Below, in pieces: positions 27,771-37,324 of a stretch of DNA of 64,000 nt. Below the pieces are notes generated by a model that had not been told where the DNA came from, did no database searches, and saw nothing but the letters and a program-made list of their open reading frames with translations. Position 1 is the stretch's first letter. Each line of letters opens with the position of its first letter. This DNA is from Vreelandella maris (GTDB taxonomy: Bacteria > Pseudomonadota > Gammaproteobacteria > Pseudomonadales > Halomonadaceae). A program made the translations under genes and the position numbers. The stretch spans positions 56,178 to 120,177 of the forward strand of contig NZ_JABWCV010000013.1 in NCBI RefSeq assembly GCF_013371085.1, given 5' to 3'.

Positions 27771-28019
27771 GGCTGAATCAACCTCTATGGTCGGCGGCAT
27801 GCGCCGTGTATCGGTTCACGGGAGTCGCATATCGTAGCACAGGCAGCCCCGGTCACGCCGGGTCAAGATGATGAAAAGTGTGCGTAATGACAATGAATGA
27901 ACCGCAAGTCGTTACCAACAGCGTGGGTGGAAAGGCAGACGTCACCCCCTGGCGTCGGTGTATACTGTGGGCCTATTTCAGCTTATTTTAAAAACACACC
28001 GGTTGGCAGGCACACCCCA

Positions 28020-28310
28020 ATGAGCGACACGACATCACCTCCGCAGGATTTTGCCGCGACGGTTGAGCAACTCGAAACCATCGTTGAACGTCTTGAGTCA
28101 GGCGAGCTCTCATTGGAGGATGCGCTGACCGCGTTTGAACAGGGCGTGCGGCTGACCCGCGATGCCCAGCAGCGTTTGGACAACGCCGAACTTAAGGTGC
28201 GTGCACTGAGTGAAGACAGCGAAGGCCGCTTGAATGTGGCGCCTTTTGCTGGCCCCGACGACCCCAAGGATGCGGCCGACGAAGAGAGCAAGGAGACGCC
28301 CCCATGGTAG
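28020..28310 (+). CDS. xseB: Exodeoxyribonuclease VII small subunit
   Basis: Small subunit of ExoVII, 96 residues from ATG 28020, slightly above the usual 80. It has the helical core [35 protein letters not shown], which forms the coiled hairpin that binds XseA. An acidic tail follows. It is in frame with an open stretch back to 27897, but the conserved part begins near 28020. It overlaps ispA by 7 bases. TATACT at 27961-27966 may be a -10 element. Confidence 0.93.
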   Translation: MSDTTSPPQDFAATVEQLETIVERLESGELSLEDALTAFEQGVRLTRDAQQRLDNAELKVRALSEDSEGRLNVAPFAGPDDPKDAADEESKETPPW

Positions 28311-29197
28311 CCACCCAGCCGAGCCAGCTTGCCACCCTGCGCCACCGCAGCAATAGCCGCGTAGACGCCACCCTGGCGGCACTATTTGATAGCCGCCCGG
28401 CGGTAGCGCCCCGGCTTGAGGCGGCCATGCGTCACGGCCTGCTCGCAGGCGGAAAGCGGCTGCGGCCCCTGCTGGTCTACATGGCAGGCTATGCCCTCGG
28501 CGCGGACGACGAAGCACTCGACGCGCCCGCGGCGGCCATCGAGTTAATCCACGCCTACTCGCTGATCCATGACGACTTACCCGCCATGGACGACGATGAC
28601 CTGCGCCGCGGCCAGCCTACCGTGCATAAAGCCTTTGATGAAGCGAGCGCGATTCTGGCTGGCGATGCCCTGCAGGCACTGGCGTTTGAAGTGCTGGCCG
28701 GTACCGCGCATCCTCGGCTGGGCAGCTTAGTCCATACGCTTGCCTCAGCCGCTGGCCGCGACGGCATGGTGGCGGGTCAGGCGCTGGATTTAGACGCCGT
28801 TGGTGGCCACCCGGATGTCGATGCCCTCGCCCACATGCACGCCCATAAAACCGGCGCGCTGATTGTTGCCGCTGTGCGCCTCGGCGGCTTAGTAGCCGTT
28901 GCCGACGACGACCCCGGTTTAACCGCGCTTATTCGCTACGCGCGCGCCATTGGTCTAGCCTTTCAGATTCACGATGACATTCTGGATGTAACCGGCGACA
29001 CCTTGACCCTAGGCAAAACGTCAGGCGCCGATGCCGCCCGAGCCAAGCCCACCTACCCCAGTCTGCTGGGATTAGAGGGCGCTCAACGTAAAGCGCACAG
29101 CCTGATTGACGAGGCTATTGCCGCGCTCGCCCCTCTGGGCGAACGTGCTGCACCGCTGGCCGACTTAGCCCACTATATGATTGAGCGTGACTACTAA
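28304..29197 (+). CDS. ispA: Farnesyl diphosphate synthase (short-chain polyprenyl synthase)
   Basis: Condenses DMAPP/GPP with IPP to make farnesyl diphosphate. 297 residues. The first aspartate-rich motif is [14 protein letters not shown] and the second is [14 protein letters not shown] binds IPP. AAGGAG sits in the end of xseB, 8 bases before ATG 28304. The stop is followed by a repeat array that bridges to dxs, so ispA and dxs supply and use isoprenoid precursor in one operon. Confidence 0.96.
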   Translation: MVATQPSQLATLRHRSNSRVDATLAALFDSRPAVAPRLEAAMRHGLLAGGKRLRPLLVYMAGYALGADDEALDAPAAAIELIHAYSLIHDDLPAMDDDDLRRGQPTVHKAFDEASAILAGDALQALAFEVLAGTAHPRLGSLVHTLASAAGRDGMVAGQALDLDAVGGHPDVDALAHMHAHKTGALIVAAVRLGGLVAVADDDPGLTALIRYARAIGLAFQIHDDILDVTGDTLTLGKTSGADAARAKPTYPSLLGLEGAQRKAHSLIDEAIAALAPLGERAAPLADLAHYMIERDY

Positions 29198-29200
29198 ACG

Positions 29201-29269
29201 ATGTCCTTGAATACGATGTCTTTGAATACGATGCTCTTGAATACAATACCCATGAAAACATGCCTATGA
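29201..29269 (+). CDS. Putative 22-codon leader peptide 1 upstream of dxs
   Basis: An ATG three bases after the ispA stop opens a 22-codon frame made of repeats of Met-(Ser/Leu)-Leu-Asn-Thr and ends in TGA 29267-29269. That TGA overlaps an ATG at 29266 (ATGA) which opens the next tiny frame. No independent ribosome site is visible, so translation would need re-initiation after ispA. Could be chance. Confidence 0.35.
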   Translation: MSLNTMSLNTMLLNTIPMKTCL

Positions 29270-29283
29270 AAACATGCCCATGA
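29260..29283 (+). CDS. Putative 7-codon leader peptide 2 upstream of dxs
   Basis: A frame of 7 codons from ATG 29260 (5 codons from ATG 29266) reading Met-Pro-Met-Lys-Thr-Cys-Pro. Its TGA (29281-29283) overlaps the dxs ATG at 29280 as ATGA. It lies inside the repeat array. Existence of the peptide is inferred only from this overlap. Confidence 0.3.
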   Translation: MPMKTCP

Positions 29284-31199
29284 AGCTGTTCGACGAGATT
29301 CCCCGTGAGCGCCCCGCGACGCCGCTGCTCGACTCCTTTGATCACCCCGCTGCCCTGCGGGCCATGAATGACCAACAGCTCGCCCAACTGGCTGATGAGC
29401 TGCGTGCTTACCTGTTATATAGCGTGGGCGTGTCGGGTGGTCACTTTGGCGCCGGACTCGGCGTGGTCGAGTTAAGCGTTGCCTTACACCACGCCTTCCA
29501 TACCCCCCATGATCGTTTAGTTTGGGACGTTGGCCACCAGGCTTATCCGCATAAGATCCTGACCGGCCGTCGTGAGACGATGTTGAGTATTCGTCAGCAC
29601 GGCGGTTTAGCAGCGTTTCCGCGCCGCGCCGAGTCCGAGTACGACACCTTTGGTGTCGGCCACTCCAGTACGTCGATTTCGGCGGCATTGGGTATGGCGC
29701 TGGCGGCCAAGGCACAGGGAAATAAGCGGCGCGTGTGTGCAATCATTGGCGACGGCGCGCTAACCGCCGGCATGGCCTTTGAAGCCCTGGCCCACGCAGG
29801 CCACGTAGACGCCAACCTGCTGGTGGTGCTTAACGACAACGAAATGTCGATTTCCGAAAACGTCGGCGGCATGGCGACCTATCTTGCCCGCGTGCTCTCC
29901 AGCAAGCCCTATCTCAAAATACGCGAAGAGGGCAAAAAAGTGCTTTCTCACCTGCCCGGCGCGCTTGAGCTTGCCCGGCGCACCGAAGAGCACATGAAAG
30001 GCATGGTCAGCCCCGCCACGCTGTTTGAGGAGATGGGGTTTAACTATGTTGGCCCCATTGATGGTCACGACCTCAACGCGCTAACCGATACGCTTGAAAA
30101 CCTGCGCGACCTCGACGGCCCGCAGTTCCTGCATATCAAAACGGTAAAAGGTAAAGGTTTCTTGCCTGCCGAGGCCGACCAGATTGGCTATCACGCCATT
30201 ACCAAGCTGGAAAAGCCCAGCACCGCTGACAGTAACGGCGCCGCCAAAAAACCCATTATTAAACAAGCCGCAGCCAAGAAAAAATACTGCAATGTGTTCG
30301 GCGACTGGCTTTGCGATATGGCCGCCGCCGATTCGCGCTTGATGGGCATTACCCCCGCGATGCGCGAGGGCTCCGACCTGATTCGCTTCTCTAAAGAGTA
30401 CCCGCAACGCTATTTCGATGTCGCGATTGCCGAGCAGCACGCCGTCACGCTCGCGGCAGGTATGGCCTGCGAAGGCATGAAACCAGTGGTGGCAATTTAC
30501 TCTACCTTTCTACAGCGCGGCTATGATCAGTTGATTCATGATGTGGCGGTGCAGAATCTGGATGTCACCTTTGCCATTGACCGTGCAGGCTTAGTGGGCG
30601 AAGACGGGCCCACGCACCACGGCAGCATGGATCTCTCATTCCTGCGCTGCGTGCCCGGCATGGTGATTATGGCCCCAGCGGATGAAGCTGAATGCCGCGC
30701 CATGCTCAGTGCTGCCTACCATCATCCTGGCCCCGCGGCGGTGCGCTACCCACGCGGCACCGGCCCCGGCGTGGAGATTCCCGCCCACCTTGAGCCGCTA
30801 ACGATTGGCAAAGCCGAGGTACGCCGAAACACCTCAAGCGACGGCGTTCGCATTGCGCTGTTGGCGTTTGGCAGCATGAATAGCGCTGCCGCCGACGTCG
30901 CCGAACGGCTCAATGCCACCCATATCAATATGCGCAGCATCAAGCCACTCGATCGGGATGCGGTGCTACACGCCGCCGACGAACATGAACTGCTGGTAAC
31001 ACTGGAAGAGAACGTGATTGCGGGTGGCGCAGGCAGCGCTGTCAATGAGTTGCTCCACGCCGAAGGCGTTCAGGTGGAAGTGCTTAATCTCGGCTTGCCT
31101 GACGCCTTTGTCGAGCACGGCACGCCAGCGCAGCTACTTGCCGACTGCCAGTTGGATATTGAAGGCATCGAGCGCGCTATTCGTGTCCGGCTGCCCTAA
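29280..31199 (+). CDS. dxs: 1-deoxy-D-xylulose-5-phosphate synthase
   Basis: Condenses pyruvate and glyceraldehyde-3-phosphate with thiamine diphosphate, the entry step of the MEP isoprenoid route. About 639 residues. The ThDP-binding stretch is [18 protein letters not shown] through [12 protein letters not shown]; the transketolase middle domain has [16 protein letters not shown] and [10 protein letters not shown] prefer ATG 29280 (MKLFDEIP) over ATG 29274. There is no Shine-Dalgarno before either; the upstream DNA is a repeat array with overlapping tiny frames, so expression probably depends on coupling to ispA. Confidence 0.96.
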   Translation: MKLFDEIPRERPATPLLDSFDHPAALRAMNDQQLAQLADELRAYLLYSVGVSGGHFGAGLGVVELSVALHHAFHTPHDRLVWDVGHQAYPHKILTGRRETMLSIRQHGGLAAFPRRAESEYDTFGVGHSSTSISAALGMALAAKAQGNKRRVCAIIGDGALTAGMAFEALAHAGHVDANLLVVLNDNEMSISENVGGMATYLARVLSSKPYLKIREEGKKVLSHLPGALELARRTEEHMKGMVSPATLFEEMGFNYVGPIDGHDLNALTDTLENLRDLDGPQFLHIKTVKGKGFLPAEADQIGYHAITKLEKPSTADSNGAAKKPIIKQAAAKKKYCNVFGDWLCDMAAADSRLMGITPAMREGSDLIRFSKEYPQRYFDVAIAEQHAVTLAAGMACEGMKPVVAIYSTFLQRGYDQLIHDVAVQNLDVTFAIDRAGLVGEDGPTHHGSMDLSFLRCVPGMVIMAPADEAECRAMLSAAYHHPGPAAVRYPRGTGPGVEIPAHLEPLTIGKAEVRRNTSSDGVRIALLAFGSMNSAAADVAERLNATHINMRSIKPLDRDAVLHAADEHELLVTLEENVIAGGAGSAVNELLHAEGVQVEVLNLGLPDAFVEHGTPAQLLADCQLDIEGIERAIRVRLP

Positions 31200-31257
31200 A
31201 ACTTATTGCTATTCGGTTGCCATCAGGCATTACCTTTAAACTACTTTTGAGATTTAT

Positions 31258-32022
31258 ATGCTACTGCTTATTGTTATTTTCGGCCTGATCGGTCTTGCGT
31301 TTGGTGGCCCGGTGGGGCTTCTGATTGGCGGCGGCTTGGGCTGGTGGTTGGGGCGACGCATCAGTCGTCGCTTGAATATCGCCCGAATGCGTATTCAGGA
31401 AGGTTTTCTTGAATCGATCTTCTCGGTCATGGGCTGCCTGTGCCAAGCCGATGGCAAAGTAACCGATGGCGAGCTGGATGTAGCCGAGAAACTGTTTGAT
31501 CAGATGCATCTGCAAGGTGAACAACGCGCCAAGGCCCGCGCCGCCTTTGAGCGTGGCCGCGCCGATGACTTCAACTTAGACGCCGAATTGGCCAATGTTA
31601 ACCGCCTCACCCAGCGTCAACCGGTGCTGCGCCAAGTATTTATCCAGGTTCAGCTCTCCGCTATCGCCGCTGACGGCGTGCTCCATCCGGCTGAACAAGA
31701 GATGATCCTGCGCGTTGCCCGTGGCGTGGGTTGCAGCGATACCGAACTACAGCAGATCGAAGCGATGCTACATGGCGCTGCTGCTAACTCCCAAGGCGCC
31801 AGCGAAGAAGCGCTAAAAGATGCTTATCGCGTACTGGGGGTTTCGGACGATGCAAGCGATGCTGAGATCAAGAAGGCTTACCGTCGTCTAATGAGCCAAA
31901 ACCACCCCGACAAATTGGCGGGTAAAGGCCTGCCCGAGAGCATGCGCGACATTGCCCAGGCGCGCACCAGCGAAATCGGCAATGCCTACGAGCGTATACG
32001 TACGGCGAGGGGCAGCGCCTAA
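31258..32022 (+). CDS. djlA: DnaJ-like membrane co-chaperone DjlA
   Basis: 254 residues. A single N-terminal membrane segment (about 1-30, Gly-rich) anchors the protein, followed by a TerB-like helical domain (about 48-165) and a C-terminal J domain (about 187-254) with the HPD motif in QNHPDKL. This order matches DjlA, which stimulates DnaK at the membrane. Only a weak ribosome site (GAG) is visible. It sits 58 bases after dxs on the same strand. Confidence 0.93.
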   Translation: MLLLIVIFGLIGLAFGGPVGLLIGGGLGWWLGRRISRRLNIARMRIQEGFLESIFSVMGCLCQADGKVTDGELDVAEKLFDQMHLQGEQRAKARAAFERGRADDFNLDAELANVNRLTQRQPVLRQVFIQVQLSAIAADGVLHPAEQEMILRVARGVGCSDTELQQIEAMLHGAAANSQGASEEALKDAYRVLGVSDDASDAEIKKAYRRLMSQNHPDKLAGKGLPESMRDIAQARTSEIGNAYERIRTARGSA

Positions 32023-32106
32023 AGGCAGCCTTAACAACAAGATAATCGACAGGTTCGCTAGCGCCCGCTAGATTCAAGCATCGACTGTTTTCGTCAGGAG
32101 CACGCC

Positions 32107-32730
32107 ATGATCACGCTGTATAGTTTCCCCCAGTCGCGCTCGTTAAGAGTGGCTTGGGTACTTGAAGAGCTTGGCCTTGAGTACCAGTGCCAGCACGTGG
32201 CGCTGGATAAAGGCGAGGGCCAAACGGTCGAGCATTTGGCGCGCCACCCGGACGGCAAGGTACCGGTCATTGAAGATGGCGATGTGTATCTATTTGAGTC
32301 GGCGGCTATTTGCCGCTATCTGGCCGAGACCTATGGCGATGGCACGCTGCTGCCCAGCGATCCTGCGGCCCGTGCCCAAGTTGATCAATGGCTCAGCTTT
32401 ATCGTGACGGAAATTGAGCAGCCGCTGTGGAATCAGGCCAAGCATAAGTTTGCATTGCCCGCTGATAAGCGTGTTCCTGCTATTTTGCCGGTTTGTGCCT
32501 GGGAGTTTCAGCGTGCAATAAGTGCCCTGGCGCGCCGTTATAACGGACAGGAATATCTGGTAGGTAACACCTTTACTCTGGCGGATCTGTTTCTGACTCA
32601 TACCCTTTCCTGGGCGGCCAGCATGAAGCATCGCTTACCCGAGCCGCTCTTTGCTTACCGCGAGCGGCATGTCAAGCGTCCCGCCATGGCTAAAGCCGTC
32701 GCGCGTGAGAAAGCCGCCGCTGAGGGTTAA
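32107..32730 (+). CDS. Glutathione S-transferase family protein
   Basis: 207 residues. The N-terminal thioredoxin-like domain starts LYSFPQSRSLRVAWVLEELGLEY, with Ser in the place of the usual catalytic residue, and has the cis-Pro GSH-binding text GKVPVIEDG and the ESAAICRYL motif. The C-terminal all-helical domain has FTLADLFLTHTL. The substrate is unknown. CAGGAG lies 7 bases before the ATG. It converges with the HlyIII gene with a 4-base overlap. Confidence 0.88.
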   Translation: MITLYSFPQSRSLRVAWVLEELGLEYQCQHVALDKGEGQTVEHLARHPDGKVPVIEDGDVYLFESAAICRYLAETYGDGTLLPSDPAARAQVDQWLSFIVTEIEQPLWNQAKHKFALPADKRVPAILPVCAWEFQRAISALARRYNGQEYLVGNTFTLADLFLTHTLSWAASMKHRLPEPLFAYRERHVKRPAMAKAVAREKAAAEG

Positions 32731-33413
32731 GCAGACGTAGCGGGGAGAACCGCGCTATAAACCGCAAAGTAGTGGCAGACGCTTCCAGCGATCACAAACA
32801 GATGCCAAATAGCATGGTTATAGGGGATGGCACGCACGGCGTAGAAGATAACCCCGAGCGTGTAGGTGATGCCGCCCGCGGCCAGTAGGGTGATGCCGGT
32901 TGATGACAAATTGGCCGCCATTTCTTCTGCGGCGAGTAATATCATCCAACCCATGAGTAAATAAATCGCCACACGTAACACCGCAAAGCGATGCGGCCAA
33001 CATAGTTTGCAGACAATGCCAGCCAACGCGAGCGACCATACAGCAGTAAATAGTATCCACCCGGTGGGGCCGCGCATGTTCACCAATAAAAAAGGCGTGT
33101 AAGTACCCGCGATGAGGAGATAAATCGCGCAGTGGTCAAGCAGTTGAAAACGCAGCTTCCAACGCCGATGCGGAATGCCGTGATAAAGGGTCGAAGCGGT
33201 ATACAGCAGTACCAGCGTAGTGCCGTACAGGCTAAGGCTAACCACCTTCCATGGGTCGACATGTGCCGCTAGGCTCGCCACTGCGAGCAAGACCACCATG
33301 CCTACCAAACTAAGCGCGGCACCAATCCCGTGGGTAATGCTGTGCAGCCTCTCTTCAATAACGCTGAATTCGCCCAGCGAGTCGTCGATATCGGTATTTT
33401 TCAAACGTGACAC
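32727..33413 (-). CDS. Hemolysin III / TrhA-family membrane protein
   Basis: 228 residues with seven membrane segments, PAQR superfamily. Metal-site-like residues appear in EERLHSITHGIGA at the N-terminus, in LYHGIPHRRWKLRFQLLDHCAIYLLIAGTYTPF, and in HAIWHLFVIAGSVCHYFA at the C-terminus. Bacterial members adjust membrane lipid balance; hemolysis is not a safe inference. The start is uncertain: GTG 33413 lies on the AGAGG, and TTG 33404 would have better spacing. Confidence 0.88.
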   Translation of the reverse strand: MSRLKNTDIDDSLGEFSVIEERLHSITHGIGAALSLVGMVVLLAVASLAAHVDPWKVVSLSLYGTTLVLLYTASTLYHGIPHRRWKLRFQLLDHCAIYLLIAGTYTPFLLVNMRGPTGWILFTAVWSLALAGIVCKLCWPHRFAVLRVAIYLLMGWMILLAAEEMAANLSSTGITLLAAGGITYTLGVIFYAVRAIPYNHAIWHLFVIAGSVCHYFAVYSAVLPATSA

Positions 33414-33534
33414 CTCTAAACGCCCTTATTAACTTATATCAGTCATGTAAAAAATAGCGTGTAGCTGACTATAAAGAGAGTGCTAGCGGCCGTTTGTTCC
33501 TTCGTTTAAGCAAATCGAAACAAAGCAACTAAAG

Positions 33535-33563
33535 CCGAGCCCGAAAACTAAAGCCAGGCTCGG
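33535..33563 (-). terminator. Weak hairpin after the 33611 gene
   Basis: A 7-bp GC stem (33535-33541 with 33557-33563) with a 15-base loop, about 50 bases past the stop of the minus-strand gene at 33611. T-run poor. Apart from this I see nothing in 33414-33610. Confidence 0.35.
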
Positions 33564-33610
33564 TATTGATTGGAGAAGAAATTCTACCAATGCACGCAAT
33601 AGGAATCTTT

Positions 33611-34135
33611 TTAAAGCGTTGGCGAGGGTAAAGCATCCTTCATATCGGCGGGCACTTGAAAGCCTAGCGCAGCACCGCGCGCACTTGCTAACCCTTGGGG
33701 GAAGCCACTTCGATAGCTGTAATCAGGGGTAGCGCCTCCTTGATAGGCATGGCGCTGGCTCAAAGCCTTGGCACAGGCATAATCAATGGCAGTGAGAATA
33801 CCCACCGCGGTTAACGCCAGGTAAACGTTCTGCTTCTTGGGATTATGCTCATCCTTTAGCGCAAAGGAGAGGGCCGCAAGATCTAACACATCGCCGCCAA
33901 CACGGCTCCATATTGCAGGTGTAGGATTATCTGAAAGCGCGCCGATACCACTCATTACGCCTCTTACCCCACAGGCACGCAGGCTGTTTTCGCTGCCTTG
34001 CATACCGAGCTCACGGGTAATCCTGCCTGGTGCTAGCAGTTGATAAAGCCCGACACCCAGGCTTAACCAACCGAGCCCTCGCGCCAGCTTATCCGCTGAG
34101 CTTTGCGACTGGGTCATGTCTGTGTGCTTATGCAT
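33611..34135 (-). CDS. Hypothetical small membrane protein, downstream of the alcohol dehydrogenase
   Basis: About 174 residues, function not recognised. The N-terminal 20 residues are His/Gln/Ser-rich and polar, followed by GLGWLSLGVGLYQLLAPG, then a second hydrophobic stretch (GVMSGIGALS) and a third (VYLALTAVGILTAIDYACA). It loosely resembles the DUF4267 type. I chose ATG 34135 because GGAGG lies 5 bases upstream; ATG 34147 overlaps that site. It starts 22 bases after the dehydrogenase gene, so the two are probably one transcript. Confidence 0.7.
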   Translation of the reverse strand: MHKHTDMTQSQSSADKLARGLGWLSLGVGLYQLLAPGRITRELGMQGSENSLRACGVRGVMSGIGALSDNPTPAIWSRVGGDVLDLAALSFALKDEHNPKKQNVYLALTAVGILTAIDYACAKALSQRHAYQGGATPDYSYRSGFPQGLASARGAALGFQVPADMKDALPSPTL

Positions 34136-34157
34136 ACCTACCTCCATGTCGGTGTCT

Positions 34158-35327
34158 TCAAGGCTGGAGAATTACCTTGACGCAACCATCCTGTTTATCG
34201 CGGAAGGTCTTATACATTTCGGGCCCTTGCTCTAGGCCAACGGAGTGAGTAATAACGAATGAGGGGTCAATCTGGCCCTCTTCAATACGCCGCAGCAGAT
34301 CATCGGTCCAGCGATTCACATGTGTCTGGCCGGTACGCACCGTCAGCCCTTTATTCATTAACGCACCAATGGGGAGTTTATCCACCAAGCCCCCATAGAC
34401 GCCGGGAATGGAGAGCACTCCCGCAGGGCGACAGACGTAGATCATTTCGCGTAATACGTGGGCGCGATCCGATTCCATCAACATGGCTTGTTTAACGCGA
34501 TCGTACATGGAGTCCAGTGAACGGGTGGCGTGTGCTTCCAGGCCCACCGCATCAATGCACTTTTCCGGCCCCTTACCGTTGGTCAGGTCTTGCAGGCGGC
34601 TCAGCACACTCTCTTTATCAAAATTAATGGTGATAGCGCCGCCCGCTTCTGCCATAGCGAGCCGCTCGGGGACATTATCGATTACGACGACTTGCTTTGC
34701 GCCCAGCAGCACAGCGCTGCGAACACAAAACTGGCCTACTGGCCCAGCGCCCCAAATAACCACTGTATCGGTAGGCTGAATGTCACACTGTACCGCCGCC
34801 TGCCAACCGGTAGGGAAAATATCACCTAGGAAGAGTACTTGTTCGTCAGTGAGCGTACTGGGCACTTTAATATGGGTGGTATCGGCAAATGGCACCCGGA
34901 CAAATTCAGCTTGGCCGCCTGCATACCCGCCAGTGAGATGGGAATAGCCAAATAAACCCGCGCCACCATGACCAAACGCCTTATCGGCCAATGCCTTATT
35001 GCGATTAGAGCGCTCACAGACTGAATAATTGCCACGCTGGCACTGTTCACATTCCCCACAGAAGATAGTGAAGGGAACCACGACGCGATCGCCTACCTTC
35101 AAATTCTTTACTTCGCTGCCTACCTCCATCACTTCGCCCATAAACTCATGGCCAAGCACGTCGCCTGACTCCATAGCCGGTATGAAATGATCGTAAAGGT
35201 GAAGGTCAGAGCCGCAAATAGCACAGCTACTTACATTAACGATGGCGTCGCGGGGGTGCTCAATTTGAGGATCCGGTACCGTGTCATAGCGAACGTCATT
35301 TTTACCGTGCCAGCAAAGTGCTTTCAT
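34158..35327 (-). CDS. Zinc-dependent alcohol dehydrogenase (formaldehyde-dehydrogenase-like)
   Basis: 389 residues of the medium-chain dehydrogenase superfamily. Catalytic-zinc ligands are in [13 protein letters not shown] and LGHEFMGEV. The structural-zinc cysteines are in [16 protein letters not shown]. The cofactor fold shows [29 protein letters not shown]. An extra insert around 230-310 is typical of glutathione-independent formaldehyde-dehydrogenase-like members, but the substrate is unproven. AAGGAG precedes the ATG. It is the last gene before the direct-repeat boundary of the amide region. Confidence 0.9.
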   Translation of the reverse strand: MKALCWHGKNDVRYDTVPDPQIEHPRDAIVNVSSCAICGSDLHLYDHFIPAMESGDVLGHEFMGEVMEVGSEVKNLKVGDRVVVPFTIFCGECEQCQRGNYSVCERSNRNKALADKAFGHGGAGLFGYSHLTGGYAGGQAEFVRVPFADTTHIKVPSTLTDEQVLFLGDIFPTGWQAAVQCDIQPTDTVVIWGAGPVGQFCVRSAVLLGAKQVVVIDNVPERLAMAEAGGAITINFDKESVLSRLQDLTNGKGPEKCIDAVGLEAHATRSLDSMYDRVKQAMLMESDRAHVLREMIYVCRPAGVLSIPGVYGGLVDKLPIGALMNKGLTVRTGQTHVNRWTDDLLRRIEEGQIDPSFVITHSVGLEQGPEMYKTFRDKQDGCVKVILQP

Positions 35328-35470
35328 GGTTGCTTCTCCTTAACCTTTATACCCCTGGGTTAGCATCCTGCTATGTATCAACATAGCTCAGTTGCCGGGC
35401 AAAAAAGCTTAAAAAAAAGCAAGTTTCCGAGACCGATTAAGCGTCACGCGTTGCTAGTTGGTTGGTAGTT

Positions 35471-35507
35471 ACCCCTTACGCTCAATATCCACATCGCTGG
35501 CCTGGGT
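35471..35507. repeat. Detached copy of the ribA 3' end (left direct repeat)
   Basis: 37 bases equal to 48965-49001 with a single mismatch at base 32 of the repeat; the first 31 bases are identical. In the right copy these bases encode the last residues of RibA (DVDIERKG). The left copy keeps the same frame, ending in TAA, but has no ribA sequence beyond it. On the minus strand it is followed by a T-rich stretch (35402-35420) that might be the original ribA terminator. Confidence 0.9.
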
Positions 35508-35535
35508 GAGTGGCGCAGTCGGAGTAACTCAGGAC

Positions 35536-35868
35536 TTAATGGCTAATCATCCATGGGCGTGCTGAGGGGAACATCTTATTACCTTCCGCCGTATAAAATA
35601 CCTGGGGTTTATGACGTTCTCGATGACAGCATCCGCTCTCATGCTCACTATGCTGATTCCCATGCCTAGGCTCGTGTGCGGCTTTTTCATTACGAGCAAA
35701 AGCATTACGTTTTGTGGCGTCCATCATTAACAGCTGAGGGGCAACCATCAGTACTCTAGGGGATAGCGTTCCGCACGTTGGGCAAGCGTGAGAATCACCC
35801 GACTCTCGTAGGGGAACAAGCTCATGGAATAAGCCATGGGAAGCACACTTATAATCATAAAGAGGCAT
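35536..35868 (-). CDS. fmdB: FmdB-family zinc-ribbon protein
   Basis: 110 residues. The first 45 form the FmdB zinc ribbon: MPLYDYKC with a C-x2-H pair (CASHG) in place of the usual C-x2-C, then HACPTCG. The rest is a His/Glu/Arg-rich, probably disordered tail with HESGCCHRERH. In Methylophilus, FmdB is proposed to control the formamidase genes; the mechanism is unclear. It is the last gene of the amide operon, next to fmdA. Confidence 0.85.
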   Translation of the reverse strand: MPLYDYKCASHGLFHELVPLRESGDSHACPTCGTLSPRVLMVAPQLLMMDATKRNAFARNEKAAHEPRHGNQHSEHESGCCHRERHKPQVFYTAEGNKMFPSARPWMISH

Positions 35869-35958
35869 ACCACTTTCTCCTTAATAGTTTCTGTTTCAAA
35901 CAGGCAGCGATGTTAAGACGTCGCCGCCTATCTCAATGCTATCAACGCTTGGAAGTCT

Positions 35959-37188
35959 CTATTTATCTTTTGAGAGTGGTAAGTCAGCCCCCTGAGCGAC
36001 TTGGGCACCGGGCCCATTGGCATTCGGTTTCACATCAATATCAAAAATATCCGTTGGCAGCCAAAGCGTTGCGCAAGCATTAGGAATATCCACGACGCCG
36101 CTAATATGCCCTTGCACTGGCGCGCACCCTAGCAACGAGTAGGCTTGGGCACCGGTATACCCAAACTTTTTGAGATATTCGATGGCATTGAGAACGGCCT
36201 GACGATAAGCCACATGCACATCCAAATAGTGCTGCTTGCCCTGCTCGTCTACCGATACCCCTTCAAAAATCAGATAATCATCGTATTTAGGCGTGATAGG
36301 ACTCGGTTTGAAAATAGGGTTTTTGATGGCGTACTTCTCCATGCCGCCTTTAATCAGGTTAACCCGTAAGTGAATCCAACCGGCCATCTCAATGGCGCCG
36401 CAAAAAGTGATCTCCCCATCACCTTGGCTGAAATGTAAATCGCCTACCGATAGGCCGCCATCTTTGACATAAACGGGAAAATAAATGGTTGATCCCCGTG
36501 ATAAATCTTTAATATCGCAGTTACCACCATGTTCACGAGGTGGTACTGTTCGAGCACCTTCAGCAGCCGCTTGCTGCTTGGCTGTACCCGATAACTTTCC
36601 CATATGAGCCGTATCTGCAAAAGGCAGTGCCGCTAACTGTGGTATACGATCAGGATCCGTATCATAGAGTTCTTTTTCTCGCTTATTCCATTCATCCAAC
36701 ATCTCCTTTGAAGGCAAACAACCAATCAAACCTGGATGAATCAGGCCTGCAAACTCTACACCGGGAATATGGCGGGATTTAGTAAACATACCATTGAAAT
36801 CCCAAATCGACTTTTGTGCCTCAGGGAAGTGCTCGGTTAAAAAACCACCACCATTTTGTTTGGAAAAGAAGCCATTGAATCCCCATTGGCTCTCTTCAAA
36901 GGTACCAATATCGAGAATATCGACCACCAGCAGATCGCCAGGCTCTGCGCCTTCAATACCGACTGGACCTGATAAAAAATGCACCTGAGTTAAATCCACA
37001 TCACGCACATCGTCGGCGCTATCATTGTTATGGATTTGTCCTCCAGTCCAGTCATGACACTCAATAATAAAGTCGTCACCAGGCTTCACCATGCTGGCCA
37101 TGGGGATATCTGGATGCCATCGATTGTGAATCTGCTCGTTCTCGTAAGGCGACTGATTAAGGTCAACTTTAATGATTGTTTCAGCCAT
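35959..37188 (-). CDS. fmdA: Formamidase FmdA
   Basis: Hydrolyses formamide (and weakly other short amides) to ammonium and formate. About 409 residues, the family length (acetamidase/formamidase, PF03069). Family stretches include HNRWHPDIPMASMVKPGDDF near the N-terminus, HVHFLSGPVGIEGAEPGD-like text (QVHFLSGPVGIEGAEPGDLL), and EITFCGAIEMAGWIHLRV in the middle. I chose ATG 37188 (MAETIIKVDL); AAGAGG lies about 8 bases upstream. It lies between amiB and fmdB on the same strand. Confidence 0.95.
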   Translation of the reverse strand: MAETIIKVDLNQSPYENEQIHNRWHPDIPMASMVKPGDDFIIECHDWTGGQIHNNDSADDVRDVDLTQVHFLSGPVGIEGAEPGDLLVVDILDIGTFEESQWGFNGFFSKQNGGGFLTEHFPEAQKSIWDFNGMFTKSRHIPGVEFAGLIHPGLIGCLPSKEMLDEWNKREKELYDTDPDRIPQLAALPFADTAHMGKLSGTAKQQAAAEGARTVPPREHGGNCDIKDLSRGSTIYFPVYVKDGGLSVGDLHFSQGDGEITFCGAIEMAGWIHLRVNLIKGGMEKYAIKNPIFKPSPITPKYDDYLIFEGVSVDEQGKQHYLDVHVAYRQAVLNAIEYLKKFGYTGAQAYSLLGCAPVQGHISGVVDIPNACATLWLPTDIFDIDVKPNANGPGAQVAQGADLPLSKDK

Positions 37189-37324
37189 GACACATACCTC
37201 TTGCACGTAACGTCGAATAATGGTTATAGAGAAACCCGTTTTCCCTGTACCACTATGTAAAATCGTTACTCAGGCAGCCATAAGCTAATGCACCACGGCT
37301 ACTACGTTATATGACGTATAAAAG

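Larger units (their letters stand above)
29198..29285. repeat. 15/14-bp tandem repeat array between ispA and dxs, six units
   Basis: Four 15-bp units start at 29198, 29213, 29228 and 29243; two 14-bp units start at 29258 and 29272. The first three are nearly identical, with core A-C-G-A-T-G-(T/C)-(C/T)-(C/T)-T-T-G-A-A-T. The array begins at the base after the ispA stop and contains the dxs start codon. Confidence 0.85.

Noticed and set aside
35402..35420. AAAAAAGCTTAAAAAAAAGC stretch as a terminator of the dehydrogenase region
   Set aside because: Stem is only 4-5 A/T-rich pairs; it may be a remnant of the old ribA terminator but cannot be called on its own.
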